A stretch of DNA of 64,000 nucleotides. Origin: Nephrocerus scutellatus. Its lineage: Eukaryota > Arthropoda > Insecta > Diptera > Pipunculidae. The stretch's first letter is position 1. Every line of letters begins with the position of its first letter. Made by a program: the position numbers and the translations under genes. Location: the NCBI GenBank assembly GCA_947095585.1, contig OX352762.1, forward strand, positions 117,210,930 to 117,274,929. The letters are read 5' to 3'. A model generated the notes under the pieces. It was not told the DNA's origin. It did no database searches and was given only the letters and a program-made list of their open reading frames with translations. Shown here piece after piece: positions 31,130-43,007 of this stretch.

Positions 31130-32600
31130 CTCAAGGTACAATTTAAGCCATTAAATGCAAAACGGGTGGAAAACCGAGGGCTTTAAGTTTGAGGTAAATA
31201 ATTTGGTGGCATATTTTATCAAAAGCCTTAATGTAGTCGGTGGTAATGACATCCACTTCCTAACCTTCCTCTAATGCTTGTAGTGTTTTAGACACGAATT
31301 CGGTAAGATTAGTCGTAGTGGACCTACCCTTTGTGGGGAATAGATGAATTTGCAGTGAAAATACAGGGAATCGTAAACAATGCTTTCGAATAGCTTGGGG
31401 ATTGAATAGAGTTTGGGTATGGGTCGGTCGTTTGATATCTCGCTTTTATTGCCTTATTTATGGATAGGGAAAATAAAGAAGTCCTTCCATAATTTTGGGA
31501 TTGAGTGAGTGAGTGAGAGTCGAAATAGAGTTGTAAGGGGCTGACTTATAGCATTTACGCATTTTTGCAAAATATGGCGAGCAAACGATCGGGACTTCGG
31601 GAAAAGTCATCCTTTAGCCGATTAATCTATTCACTATATTAATTCGTATATCGACAGAGACGAGGGAGGTTTGAGGGCCGTTATTCATGTAGTTGTCAAG
31701 TTGTCAATAGTCAAGTTCCGGTTCGTGGTGATGGTCACTAAACGATTGGCTGAAGAAGGTTGCAAAGAGCTTGGCTATTACTTTAGGGTTTGCAGAAAAA
31801 GTGCTAAATAATTTTGGAGTGGAAGGGAATCCATCGGACCTTCTTTTGACGATAACAAATTAGTAGAAACGTCTAGGATCAGGGATTATAGGATAAGGTT
31901 AAGTTCCATTCTGTCGAAGTATTCATGGTAGAGGGATTCGCAGAGGATGGAAAAGCGGAAGTAAGCTTGTTGGAAGAATAGTCTGAGGCAGATCCATAAT
32001 TTGTTTCTGGTATAGCAAAGAGTACGTAATTCTCTATTATACCAGGGAGAGGAGGATAAGCAGTTTTTACGTGGCACGTAAGGGACAGATTGGAGAAGAC
32101 AGTCAAAAATTGCTGTGTAGAAGAAGTATACGAGAGCGATGTCAATGGGAGTGTTAATGTTTAGAAAGAGGCGGAAGTTAAAGTTATTGATTGAGGTTGT
32201 TAAGTTTGACGAAGTCTGCTTTACGAAAGTTGAAAAAAAAGAGAGTTCTCAGACACAAGATAAAAGAACACCGCGGCCAACGGAGAGGCCAACGTTGTCT
32301 TGGCCGTCAGCGCGAAAAACTGCGAAGTCAGAAGTGAAGAGTTCACAGTTTAGAAAATTGGGACAGAGGCTGGTTTCGGTAATGGCAAAAATGTCATAAG
32401 GAAGTGTTTGTGAGTTAAGGTGCACCATCGAGGTTTTGGTGTAAAGTCCCCTCACATTGTAATAGTAAAGGGAAAGGAACTGCGAGGCCCTACCAACTGT
32501 GAGAGAAGAAACAATTGGATAGGAGTTAGAGGCGAAAATATTTGTTATGGTTGTTGCGGGATAGAATACAAAACCATGCGACGAAAACATGGCGAAGTCA
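31130..32600 (-). mobile_element. jockey-like LINE: endonuclease, linker and RT start
   Basis: The minus strand begins near 32480 with YYYNVRGLYTKTS, PYDIFAITETSLCPNF and FAVFRADGQDN, an AP-endonuclease N-terminus. The linker (FRKADFVKLNNL-like) lies near 32200. The RT segment gives KGRSTTTNLTEFVSKTLQAL, EVDVITTDYIKAFDKI and LKALGFPPVL near 31160-31340. Stops are present throughout. Confidence 0.75.
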
Positions 32601-32629
32601 ATAGATTCGCTTGATCACCGCTTGTCGCT

Positions 32630-32875
32630 GTTTTATCGCTTTTTCCACCACCAGAACTAGCCAGTGGCATGCCACATCTCCTTGAATTAAACCGCATTAC
32701 TCGTAGCGCTCTAAATGCTCATCAGTGTACCCTCAAGCCCATCTTCAGACATACAGTTCAGAGATTCGTTCTTCAGCCACACAACAGGTATGTGGAATGC
32801 TTTGCCATGCTCATTCTTTTTCCTCTCTTTTTCTCTTCTTTTCCTTAACGCCCACGCTGTGCAAATTTATAGCCG
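32630..32875 (+). mobile_element. jockey-like LINE C-terminal fragment
   Basis: The plus strand reads LELNRITRSALNAHQCTLKP and FRHTVQ, then an MWNALP-like block (tatgtggaatgctttgcc). This is the usual end of jockey-type ORF2 proteins. The SINE follows directly. Confidence 0.55.
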
Positions 32876-32892
32876 AGCAATATAAGGGTGCG

Positions 32893-33182
32893 TGGGCGCC
32901 GTGGCTCAGTGGCAATGCACATGGCTGCTGCGCAGGAGGTTCAGGTTCGAATCCCAGCAACACCAAAAGTATTTTTCACGGTGTCCCACCTCTCGCGAAT
33001 GGGTGACAAACGTTGCGAGAGTAATTAATACCTTGTCACGGAAAGCTTCTCAATTCGCCGTTCGGATCCGGCCTTAAATTGTAGGTCCCTTCCATTTGTG
33101 TCCAAAAATTAACATGTGCAGCACAAATGGTCGCGAGAAGTTAGGCCTTGGACCGCAATGGTCTGTCGCGCCAAATATTATT
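32893..33182 (+). mobile_element. tRNA-derived SINE, full copy with target duplication
   Basis: The head gccgtggctcagtggcaatg and ggttcgaatccc supply A- and B-box-like pol III promoter blocks. The body follows (ttttcacggtgtcc, cttgtcacggaaagcttctc, gttaggccttggaccgc) and the end is ggtctgtcgcgccaaatatt. Identical 14-bp direct repeats AATATAAGGGTGCG flank it at 32879-32892 and 33183-33196. That proves insertion by target-primed reverse transcription. It is the best copy of the family in this window. Confidence 0.9.
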
Positions 33183-33199
33183 AATATAAGGGTGCGAAC

Positions 33200-34500
33200 C
33201 CTTCATTCTTGGTCTACGGCTCCTGGACAATACATTTCATAGGATTAGTACTTTATAAAATGTAAAACAGCGTAGCAACTTAAATTCAAAACATATGTCT
33301 TATACCTATAGCTGTTTAACAAAAAACTTTCCAGGACATGGTGTCCACTTCAAAGTTCCCCTGTGTTTGTGCTCCCATGTATAACCATGAATCAATGGCG
33401 ACTTATCGTTTTTTGATTGGCTGCCATTCATTGCATAATATGCAGTCGAATCAACAAATCATTACAGAATGTCGAGACCGAGTCCAGTCTGCAATAGAAG
33501 AACCAGTAAATTTTAATTATGTATTTGCAAATTGCAAATTAACTAACAGACACAAATAATTTTCGGTAGCGACAAACGTCAGCCCACACGCATTGAGGCG
33601 ACCGGCGTACCAGCCCACAGATTTTATTTTTATGAAAAGGCCATAAAGTCGCCAGCTCATTGCACTTTTGTATGGAGCCAATTATTGTAATGTTCGCAGA
33701 TATTATACGAATTAACATATTGTCATCGTGAAATTTCCATCCTCGTTTGTTATTTGAACATTCAGATAATATACTACAACAGGCAATGTCCGCATTTCTT
33801 CCTCCAGTGAATGTTGACTGTGGGCGCGCTTTAAATGGCGCCAGCACTTCCACTATAGAGGAGACGGACATACATCAAAATTATTGTAGTGCCGACGATT
33901 GTCATCAGCGTGTTGTGTAGGCTGACCTGACACTGTGGTCTGAGCGAACTAATAGACGTTCCGATGAGAAATGAACTCGCATTCTGTATGAGATATCGTC
34001 AGTGTAGTTGCCAAAAAAACTGCCCTGCAATATGCAAGGACTCAAGTTTGGAAGATTATTGCGAAATAAAGGATAATTTGTCCTTTTTCGAACAACAATT
34101 TTTTGTTGATAAGCAGATGCCTTCCCACATGCGCTGATGACAATCGAGGAGTTGTGAATTTGACAAAATGCAATCCAATGAAATTAATTGTAGTTTCAAA
34201 GGACAAATTTGGAAAAGTTAGACAATTTGTTGGTTAAGTATATATACATACATGCATTTATAGTGATTCGTATATAGTAGCAATGGAATAGGGAATAATA
34301 TATTGGATTCTTTCGATGACAACTACAGTCATTGTTAATCTTTTTGAGACGTTTGTGAACAAATGCCCGGAAAGGCTATATGCACACTTCACGTGCGGGC
34401 CAAATTTAAGAACACAACGTTCATACAACAGACGACGAATCAATAAAACTTCCTTGAATGTAAAGAACGGGAACTCCAGGCATGCCCTCAATACGATGAG
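33200..34500. other. intergenic stretch, nothing recognised
   Basis: Short ORFs at 33338-33559 (+) and 33539-33871 (-) resemble no protein I know. No repeat or RNA signal was seen. Confidence 0.4.
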
Positions 34501-34539
34501 TAATTGGTCTGGGGATATAGTGCTAGGCACAGCGTGGAC

Positions 34540-35200
34540 ACTAAGGTATCTAGGAAGAAAAAAGGAGATGTCCATGTGCATACAGTCATGAGGGACACCC
34601 GCATTTATGCGGTGAATATCAGACTTAAAGTCGTCTAACACAACATGTATTGAATGGTTTGAATGATAGTTCTAATCTATTGAAACAGGGTACCATCGAT
34701 TTTATAAGCAAGCATTTTAGACAAAAGAGCTTGGTGCCAAGCTCTGCCAAATGCCTTTGAAATATCAAGTACAGCAAGTTTGCTTTCACAAACTTGTGAA
34801 AAGACTGGTTCCACTTTTCGGTGAGATGTGCCATCAAATCACCAGTGGAACGTTGTCGACGGAAAAGATATTGGGGGTAATTGAGTATTTTTCGTGATTC
34901 AAGATATTTCTTAAGTTGAGAGTTACTCAGCGTTTCCATGACCATAGAAAGCAGAGACGTTAGTGTTATTGGTCGGTACGAAGAGAGAAATGACGGTTCT
35001 TCTTTTTTTGGTATGGACTGGGCAAATGCTGTTTTCCATCTACTTGGAAAGACCAGAATAATATGATAAGTAGAAAAGCTAACGCAATGGTAATGTCGGC
35101 GATGAAGAACACCCCTTAAGAAGTAATGGGGGAATACTATCTGGTCCAGCGGATTTTGGTATGCTGAGAGGTCACTTAAAAATCTAGCAACTACACGAGT
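34540..35200 (-). mobile_element. jockey/CR1-like LINE RT fragment
   Basis: On the minus strand METLSNSQLKKYLESRKIL, LMAHLTEKWNQSFHKFV and then a SKAFD-WHQALLSKM-like palm motif are followed by VLDDFKSDIHRINAGVPHDC. These parallel the LINE at 4680-5990, but without a histone insert. Frameshifts are frequent. Confidence 0.75.
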
Positions 35201-35317
35201 ACGAATTTAAATCTATCCCATAAGGTGTTCGGCACTTGGATGTACAGGTGGTAAGTGGTACTGGGGCAATGTGAAGACCAATTTGGGGTCAGTTAGTTGA
35301 GGCATTGAAAGTTTCAG

Positions 35318-35445
35318 CAATGACCGACGACTATACATATGCCGCCGCCACCAATCGTAGAAGAAGTTAGCAGAGTGATAAATTGGCTCAAAATCAAGAA
35401 GGCCTTGGAATTAGATGGCACCTCAATGAATCTGATTCTTTTAAG
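35318..35445 (+). mobile_element. RTE-like LINE scrap
   Basis: MPPPPIVEEVSRVINWLKIK followed by LELDGTSMNLI parallels the LPPPS-NRLK-NKAPGSDGIP block of the RTE copies at 27800 and 53700. Confidence 0.65.
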
Positions 35446-35639
35446 GTGTCACACCACACCAAGAAATTCATGTATAGAGAAGTATGTAGCAATAAGCATA
35501 CTGTACCTATGCATAAACAAGTAAGGGTTCCGCACGCCACACAGTCCTTTTATTTGCATTGCATTGTATTATTTGGTAATAATCGCCAAATTATCTGTTT
35601 TTGATACTGAGGATACTGAACTCCTCAAAAAGTTTAAGC

Positions 35640-36165
35640 TCTCTAGGTTATGTGAAAGGTGGTGGCCATTCCAAAGAGTAGCCCATTTTCCACGCATCGC
35701 ACACGCCACGTGCGAATTGTGACACGAGTCATAGGCGGGATATTAAGAACACCCACTGAGGTTAAGTTACTCGAAAACTTGAACTCTCTAGCAAAGTGAA
35801 AGGTGATGAAAAAACAGGTCGGGCCTATTCCAAAGATTACGCCATTTTCCACGCATCACACGCGCCATACGCGACTTGTGACACGAGTCATACTCGGGAT
35901 ATTAGAAACGCCTACTGAGGTTAAGCTACTCTCAAAACTTCAACTCATATTAGGAACGCCTACTGAAGTTAAGCTACTCTCTAAACTTCAACTTTCTAGC
36001 TCGTGTGGAAGGTGGTTAAAAAAAAGATCGGGTCTATTCCAAAGATAAAGCCATTTTCCAGGCATCACACACGACACACGCGACTCTCAGAAATGACCCT
36101 TACCACTGAGCTGCTCAAAAATTTCAGCTCTCTAGGTCGTATGGGAGGTGTTTAAAAAGGACCTC
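35640..36165 (+). repeat. tandem array of about 150-200-bp units
   Basis: Three to four diverged units each run actctctag, gaaaggtggt, tattccaaaga, cattttccacgcatcacac, gtgacacgagtcat, gatatta-aa-cgcctactgagg, ttaagctactc. Starts fall near 35640, 35785, 35990 and 36125. A partial internal duplication (cgcctactga) is at 35945. Related sequence occurs at 1465-1600. Confidence 0.75.
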
Positions 36166-36199
36166 AAAAGTCGAAAAAAACCGACAGACTTTTTCTGGA

Positions 36200-36375
36200 T
36201 CAGGAGATAAATCTGGAAAAATCGCAAGGCTTAGTCCATGACACCCAGATTTATATCGTTTCAAAATCGGGACCAGTGGCGAATCTTTTTGCGAGAGACC
36301 AGGATGAGACCTCGGTAGTAAGGCCACTTGTGATGATGAGGCTGGAACATCATCGATATTAATCTTATAATTGGT
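36200..36375 (+). mobile_element. possible RTE-like LINE 3' tail
   Basis: cgggaccagtggcgaatctttttgcg parallels the tail of the copy near 55045 (cgggaccagtgg, then ctttttgcggga). The match is short. A (ct)n/(tatc)n simple repeat follows at 36405-36475. Confidence 0.4.
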
Positions 36376-36654
36376 TGAGATAAAATGTGATACGACCTCT
36401 GCTCCTCTCACTCTCTCTATCTCTATCTATTTATATCTCTCTATCTCTCTCTATATCTTTCTCTACCGCTCTCTCTTAAACTGTGCTTTCGTCATCACTT
36501 GGGTAAAATAAAGGTTAAATTAGATAATTTTCACTCGACCATAGACGAAAGTGACTGTTTCCTGCGCTGTAGCCTACTCTCGAAAGTAGGCATTATCCAC
36601 AACAGTGTGTTAACATAGAAAATATTTTTGTTATTTACGGAAGTTACAGCAAAC

Positions 36655-36812
36655 ACTTATTCCCAGAGTAATTTTTCATTGCGCATAACCAGTTTAGCAG
36701 AAAAACCGGTTTTAGTCGTGTGAAAAATAGCGTACATTACTCACTTAAAAGTGCTTATCTGATCTGATAATGTCCCCTTTCCTCGCTCTTTATGTAATAT
36801 ACTATTAAAAGT
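36655..36812 (+). repeat. short dispersed repeat, fold-back family
   Basis: It shares attcccagagtaattt, cattgcgca, accagtttagcagaaaaa, gtgtgaaaaatagcg and atgtaatatactatta with 39905-40113. This copy keeps only remnants of the internal inverted repeat. Confidence 0.6.
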
Positions 36813-36821
36813 TCTCTGAGC

Positions 36822-37133
36822 GGGCACCGTGGTTAAGTGATTAGTGCGTTGGACTCCTGAGCAGGAGGTTCGAAGTTCAAATCCCAAAATATACACAAAA
36901 AAAATATTTTTTGCTGTCATACCGCTCAAGAAGCTTATAACTGACAGCTGACAAACGTCCGAGAGAAATAACTGTCATGAGAAAGCTTTTCAATTCGCCA
37001 TTCGGATATGGCTTTTAAAATTGGTGGTCCTTTGCATAAATATAACTTGCACGCACAGCACGGATGGTTGTGAGGAGCTAGGAATCACTCTCTCCCTGCA
37101 CCGTAACGGTCTGTTGCACCAAATATTATTACA
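36822..37133 (+). mobile_element. tRNA-derived SINE, diverged full copy
   Basis: It has gggcaccgtggttaagtg and a B-box-like ttcaaatccc, then the family body (tgacaaacgtc, gaaagcttttcaattcgcca) and the tail cggtctgttgcaccaaatat. It is older than the copy at 32893. No clear target duplication was seen. Confidence 0.75.
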
Positions 37134-37134
37134 A

Positions 37135-39300
37135 ACTACTCTGAACTTAATAGCAACACAAAATTAAAGTTGTAAGTTGTTAACCTGTTTCCGATTCGCG
37201 CATTGCAATAACAATTATCCACGCAAACTGTTCGATGCAATTAGTTTTAATGAATCAATTAATTGTTTAATCAATAAATAAAATAAAATACAACTAAGCA
37301 TTGCTTGCTCTATACATATGTACGTACAAAGCCATTAATTGTGTACATGAAATGTAATCGTTATACGATGTACCAGTGCCATTTGTGGAGGAGCGAGCAG
37401 ATTTAAAAAAAATATACAGCAGCACTACTTACTGGTGTCTCCTGTGGCCTGCAATTACGAATACGTACTACATTGGAATGATTTGTCTCCGGCTCGTCTC
37501 TGGCGTATTGTGCAGCGGAATATAAATTCAAATATCGCCAGCAAATCCGGCCGCGGTACTCTGTTCGAAAGATCGAAAACAACTACTGGCGATATCGAAT
37601 AGAGATTAAGGAAAACCCATAATTTTTTTCTGTCTCTTAGTATCGCTCACTATATTGCAGTGCATTGGTAATTGACACTTTTATCTCTCGTAATTACTTA
37701 TGGTTTTACGATGAACTGGAAACATTTACTTATGTCGAGACGTTGAGATTGTCGTTTGTTCAGCTTGAATGGGAATATATTGGAATTTACATATTTTAAG
37801 CATAAATGTCAATAGTGCATTACAATAAATATGCATCTATGGTGACCATAAGTGGGAGTTTATCAGCGGAGTTGATAAAAACGAAAATTATTGCCCGCTC
37901 ATCGAACATACAGTTCATGTAATACATGGCAATTAATTAAATAATTAATTAATTTATTTATTTAATCCGTTAATCCGCAAATTTGGCGGAGCAATTGAAT
38001 AGCTCGCTATTTGCAGTGGAGATTCTGTAGAATTCTTTTCGATAGTTCAGTGTATAGGAAAAAACAAGGCTGTGACAAAGTTCCGCCAGGACGACCTATC
38101 ACATCGATGTTGTACGCCGAACGAGGGAAAATGGCACAATGCATGGAATGTATACAGAAATATTCGCAATATATAAGAGACTGAAACTCTGAAGAGAACC
38201 CTGTACTGGCGCTTCTCAAGGTACGAAAATTCTTGCTGTAGTCGGTGGTAATGACAGCCACTTCATTCTACATCTGGTGCGATAAAAACTTCCTAGAAAT
38301 TAATGTTGCTAAATGTACCTTCTCCCGCAAACGACTTCTCCCTCTTCCCACATTGATCAAATTATACAAATTCTTCTTTCGGTTTTATAAAACAAACGAT
38401 GGTCCAACTCTTACGGCACATATATTGCAGCCAACTTTTATTAATCAGTCAATTAACAAGAAAAGAAAATAAATCATTTTAGTCCGTTAACAACCATCTG
38501 ACCAACCTCAAAAAGAAACCACTTCGACTCTAGTGGACTACCGAGGACAATTTACCACAACAATAACAATTCTGCAATTCTGCGGGTAATTTAATTTGGA
38601 ATTTGGCAGAGTGCAGGACATCCGTCTGTCGATGAATTTCTAATCTCATTCTAAAGATTTTCCACCGGAAAATTATATGTACTCGTATTTGTAACAATTT
38701 TCTTCCGAAGGAAATTTACTTCGAAATAAGAATAATTGATGATGAGAAGAGTTTCCAAGCAGCTGTGTCCGGTTTCAGTACAACAACAGACGATAATTTA
38801 ATCCAGAAATTGTATTCAAAAAGACGAGTGTAACACCACCCCTTACATCGCAAACAATAATAGCTGTTAGGGCTTTTGCAAAGAATAAAATAAAGATGAC
38901 GCGTTGGCTACCAGGCATCAGTCGAGTCAGTGGCGAATTCCCTTAAACCAAAAAATGCTGTTCGTTAAGAGGGTTTGTGCGATGTTCATGGTCATAGGGT
39001 AAGCAAAATATAAGTAGGATAATTATTATTCATAAATAAGCCCAAAAAATATGTAAACGAGGGATGATAGAAATTCCAACCCTCACAATATACCAAGAGT
39101 TGACCTTTTTTGAAGTTATACTTCTTTAGGCGCGTTGAGGGTAAACATTTAGCGTGCAACGAAAGCTGCGACACGAAAATTCGGCACAGAATAAGGATTT
39201 TCTCTATGAAATGCTTGTTTTTTTAGGAAATAGTTTTGCTTAAGCTTTTTGTATTTTAATACAAACGCACCTTTTAATTTTGTTGTGATCTGTCACTGAA
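37135..39300. other. AT-rich intergenic stretch with a LINE scrap
   Basis: At about 38230-38265 the minus strand carries an AVITTDYSKNF-like remnant of the VITTDYIKAFDK motif of the 31-kb LINE, next to gcgcttctcaaggtacga, also seen near 31125. The rest shows no gene. Confidence 0.4.
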
Positions 39301-39535
39301 ACGTCAATTAAGGTTTATTGCGAACCCGAAGGGCGAGTCTTGTATTAAGAGGACATGAAATGTACGTTTGTACGTTTGTACATTTATACGTTTGTACGTT
39401 TGTACATTTTTTTGTACGGTTGTACGTTTATACGTTTGTTTCTCTTGTCGTATATCTCGGCTTCTACCAGTCAAAATTTGATGGGACTTGTTTTAAAACA
39501 ATTGGTTAGCGCTTAGCTTGCGATGGCTTAATTTT
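39300..39535 (+). repeat. dispersed repeat with a gtacgttt minisatellite
   Basis: About eight gtacgtttgt-type units (39362-39440) precede tatatctcggcttctaccag, then aatttgatgggacttg and aaaacaattggttagcgc. The first two blocks recur at 1602-1735 (-) and 42555-42690 (+). Confidence 0.6.
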
Positions 39536-39904
39536 TTCATTCATATGGGTTATTAACCCTGAGAAAACTGAAAAAATACTCAATCTCCACATTGCCATCG
39601 ATTTTTTTAAGCATAGACTTTTGCAAAGTAATATGTGGTTTTTTCAGTCTATTTCAGAAATCGCTTTTGACTGAATGACCTATCGCTATGAATGAAAGAC
39701 CTACAATTAACGTTGCATAATATTAGGATTCTAAGATAAATTAGTCTTTGGACTGAATTACAACTAAATATACATACACGGATGTGTGTAGTCACTCACA
39801 TAGCAGAATACATTAGCTCGTGTGTCTATATTTGGTAGGAACTCGTATATCTTGGCTTCTTCTAGTCAGAATTTAATGGGACCTGGGACCAGTGTTTTTT
39901 TAAA

Positions 39905-40113
39905 AATCACATATTCCCAGAGTAATTTTGCATTGCGCAGAACCGGTTTAGCAGAAAAATCCGTTTTGGTGGTGTGAAAAATAGCGTTCATTACTTGCAG
40001 GAAAGTGCTCATCGTGCTCGTTTGATTGCCGTACTCGGCTACCCGTGCTGCAAGCTTCTAACTTGCACGATGAACTCCACTTTCCTCGCTCGTTATGTAA
40101 TATACTATACTAT
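39905..40113 (+). repeat. fold-back repeat
   Basis: The copy contains ggaaagtgctcatcgtgc and, about 40 bases on, gcacgatgaactccactttcc, a near-perfect inverted repeat. The outer parts match 36655-36812. It may have inserted into the larger repeat that starts at 39300 and resumes with actgaattacaactatc near 40140. Confidence 0.6.
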
Positions 40114-40329
40114 TGGGCTTTTAAGATAATTCAGTGTTTATACTGAATTACAACTATCCATGTTGGGAGCTGAGAAGCTCGCTTTACTATCTTATGTTGA
40201 TAGATATCGTACCAAGCCACTTACATAATTTTGTCAATGTTGATTAACTGAACTATTATTTTGCTATTACTTTTTGTTGCGACAAGCTATTAGTTTAGTT
40301 AATCAGTTAATTCGATTGTATAAAGAGAA

Positions 40330-41480
40330 GTATGTCAAAATATTCTTGGAATATTTTAGATAGCAAAACTTGTCAAGTTCACCATCGGAAACTTTATTGG
40401 TACCATAATATCGCAATGTCACCAAGAATACATATTTGTGTTCAATTTTAACTCAATTGTATCTTCAGAGTCCATAATCAGACCAGCTCAATGGAACCAA
40501 AGTATTGCAATATAAGTAGCACTGCACATGTGTCGGAAACTTCAATTCGATTGGTTTACGAGAAGGGTGTCAAAATAGGCTTGCAAAATTTTAGACCGTA
40601 CAAGTCCAAGTCCATTGTCGGAAACGTTATTTGTACCATAACAATGCTTTGTCACGGGAATTACATGTATGGGCAAAATTTCAACTCAATTGTTGTTGAA
40701 AGTTAAGTTGTGAAGAGTGAAGTAAAATAATTCTTGTTACTTCCGAGTCCATCATATGACCACCTCAGTGGAACCATTAACATTGTATTGTCATTAGGAA
40801 ATTACATCTGTGCGAACTTTTAATTGAATTGAATGACGGTAAGTGCATCTAAATGAAAAAGATTTGATAAAACTTTGAAGATTCTACAGAACAAGTCCAT
40901 AATTTTTGTCCAAAATTTCAACTCAATTGGACAACGGAAGTTATTGAAAATCGAGTTGCAAGATTTGCAGCAAAAAACAGGTGAATCGCAACAACATCTT
41001 TTGTCTTTAAAGTCCATAATTAGACCATCTCAATGGAACCAAAGTATTATAACGAATTAATACTGCATATGTGTGCGAAATTTCAATTTGATTGGATAAC
41101 GAGAAGTATGTTAAAATAGGATTGCGAAATTTGAGATAGCAAAATTTGGAATCTTCTACATTTCATGCCCATCAACGAAACAGCTCATTGGTAGCATAAA
41201 TAAGACAACGGGAAGTTGATGAAAATCGAGTTGCATGATTTGCAGCTAACAATTTTGTGAAATAAATTAATCCTCCGTGGTCATCATTACACCATCTCAG
41301 TGGAATAGTTTTGTATTGTCATCAGGATTTCAATTCAATTCATTGAGTCCATAATCGGAATTGTTAATTTGCACCACAACATTGCATTGACATCGGGACT
41401 TCATGTTTGTGCTAAATTTCAACTCAATTGGACAACAAGAAGTTGATGAAATTCGAGTTGAAAGATTTGTGGTAAACGGA
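40330..41480 (+). repeat. strongly diverged tandem repeat
   Basis: Blocks such as agtccataatc-gacca-ctca, tggaaccaaagtatt, aatttcaactcaattgga, and aagttgatgaaaatcgagtt, gcaagattt recur five to seven times. Landmarks fall near 40469, 40619, 40749, 40896, 41010 and 41365. The array is old, with no coding potential. Confidence 0.6.
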
Positions 41481-41484
41481 CAAA

Positions 41485-42550
41485 ACAAGTTAAATAAAAG
41501 CTTTTAAAAAATAAAGAAAATAATAATTTAACTGAGATCAGTTATCAAGACAACCGTGTCTGATAGCTAAAGTGTTTACTAATAATAAGGAATAAATGTT
41601 ATTGCACCGAAAAGTCACATTAAATTGCTGTTAGATTTTGGCATTATAAAGGACGGTAGTAATAATTGGGTTAATGTTGGTGGCCATTTTAAAGTTGAGT
41701 ACGCGTTGAGTTGCTTTATCGCAACAACTTATAAAATTTATCCATATAGTTTTATTACGGGTATAATAACTGCATAAGGAAATGACTGAATGGTAGAAAG
41801 GAGTCCGCCGGTTTTTACTTCATTGCTATTCCGATGAATGGTTTATGATAATCATCTGAAAAACGGACGACTTTTATTGTATCCTTTATTTGGATTATGG
41901 CAATATTGGCAATTATCCATCATTTGCAAAATCAAATGAAATCGTTAATGTTCACTCAAGTGATTCTTATACTCGCATATATTACCACGTATATAAAGCG
42001 TTGTTCCCGTGTTCCACAGACGATGGCTACATAACCATAGAAAATACCAACACAATAAAATATCTTTTACTCTGTGGTATAAAACAAAAATTTATAAATT
42101 TTCCAGGAAATTTATTATCGGTTTCACTTATAAGATAAAAACATCCATGAGTACCATTGGGGGATTGCAGTGTTCGCAGATTCTTCCTTCTAAATAGAGA
42201 ATAATATATCATCGTTTTTAATAAATTGCCAAAAGAACAATTCTTTTCCCAAAAGTGCAAACTCTATCACATTTGGCGCAGAATCAGAATCAATTGGTCC
42301 AAAGGTTATTACTTAAGATGTAAACGGAGCAGTCGTATTGGGTCTAAGGTTCAGTAATAATAAAATAAAAAAAATTTTCAAACCTTTGTTTTCCGTGTAA
42401 AATTCCTTAAAATTGGTGTTTATTGAATTAATTACTTGTGTCCTGAATATAAAAAGTATTTATGTTTCTTGTTTGACTCAAAAATATTCATTTTCATTCA
42501 ATTAATGGAAATGTATTTTATTGACATATAGACAAATTATTATTGCAAGC
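41485..42550. other. AT-rich intergenic stretch, no gene recognised
   Basis: Overlapping ORFs at 41890-42260 on both strands are of low complexity and resemble nothing known. No other signal was seen. Confidence 0.4.
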
Positions 42551-42554
42551 AATA

Positions 42555-42850
42555 ATCTGGGCAAAGGATTTTGTTTTCAGCGTGCGTATGACTGTTTGTT
42601 CGTCTGTTTGTCCACTCATATATCTCGACTTTTACCAGTCCAAAATGGATGGGACTTATTTTAAAACAATTGTTCACCAGTCAGCTTATGATGGTGTAAT
42701 ATTAAGATGTTATTTATTCATAGGCGTAGTTATAGGAGCAAACATATAAAAAACTTATTTTTTCGTTAATAAGGCTTTAGACTGAATTACAACTATCTAT
42801 ATGGTGAGCTGAGAAACTCGGCTTAACTATCTTAGATTTATGTTTTGTCT
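42555..42850 (+). repeat. dispersed repeat of the 39.3-kb family
   Basis: It has gtttgttcgtctgtttgtcc, then tatatctcgacttttaccag, atgggacttattttaaaaca, and further on ctgaattacaactatctat and gagctgagaaactcggctta. The last two are shared with 40140-40195. Confidence 0.55.
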
Positions 42851-43007
42851 GCTCGAGACGTAAATATATCAAATTAAGACCTTTTTTGACTTTTATAGTT
42901 TGATTCGCCGAGAAATACAGATTATCAATAAAAAGCAATTCAAAAACCACATTAGATATCGGAGGTACTTTTGCTGAGCACAAAAGTTTCGCAACGTATG
43001 TAAGTTC

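Noticed and set aside
32893..32970. A functional tRNA gene
   Set aside because: A- and B-box-like blocks are present, but no paired acceptor stem; it continues into a SINE body and has a target duplication.
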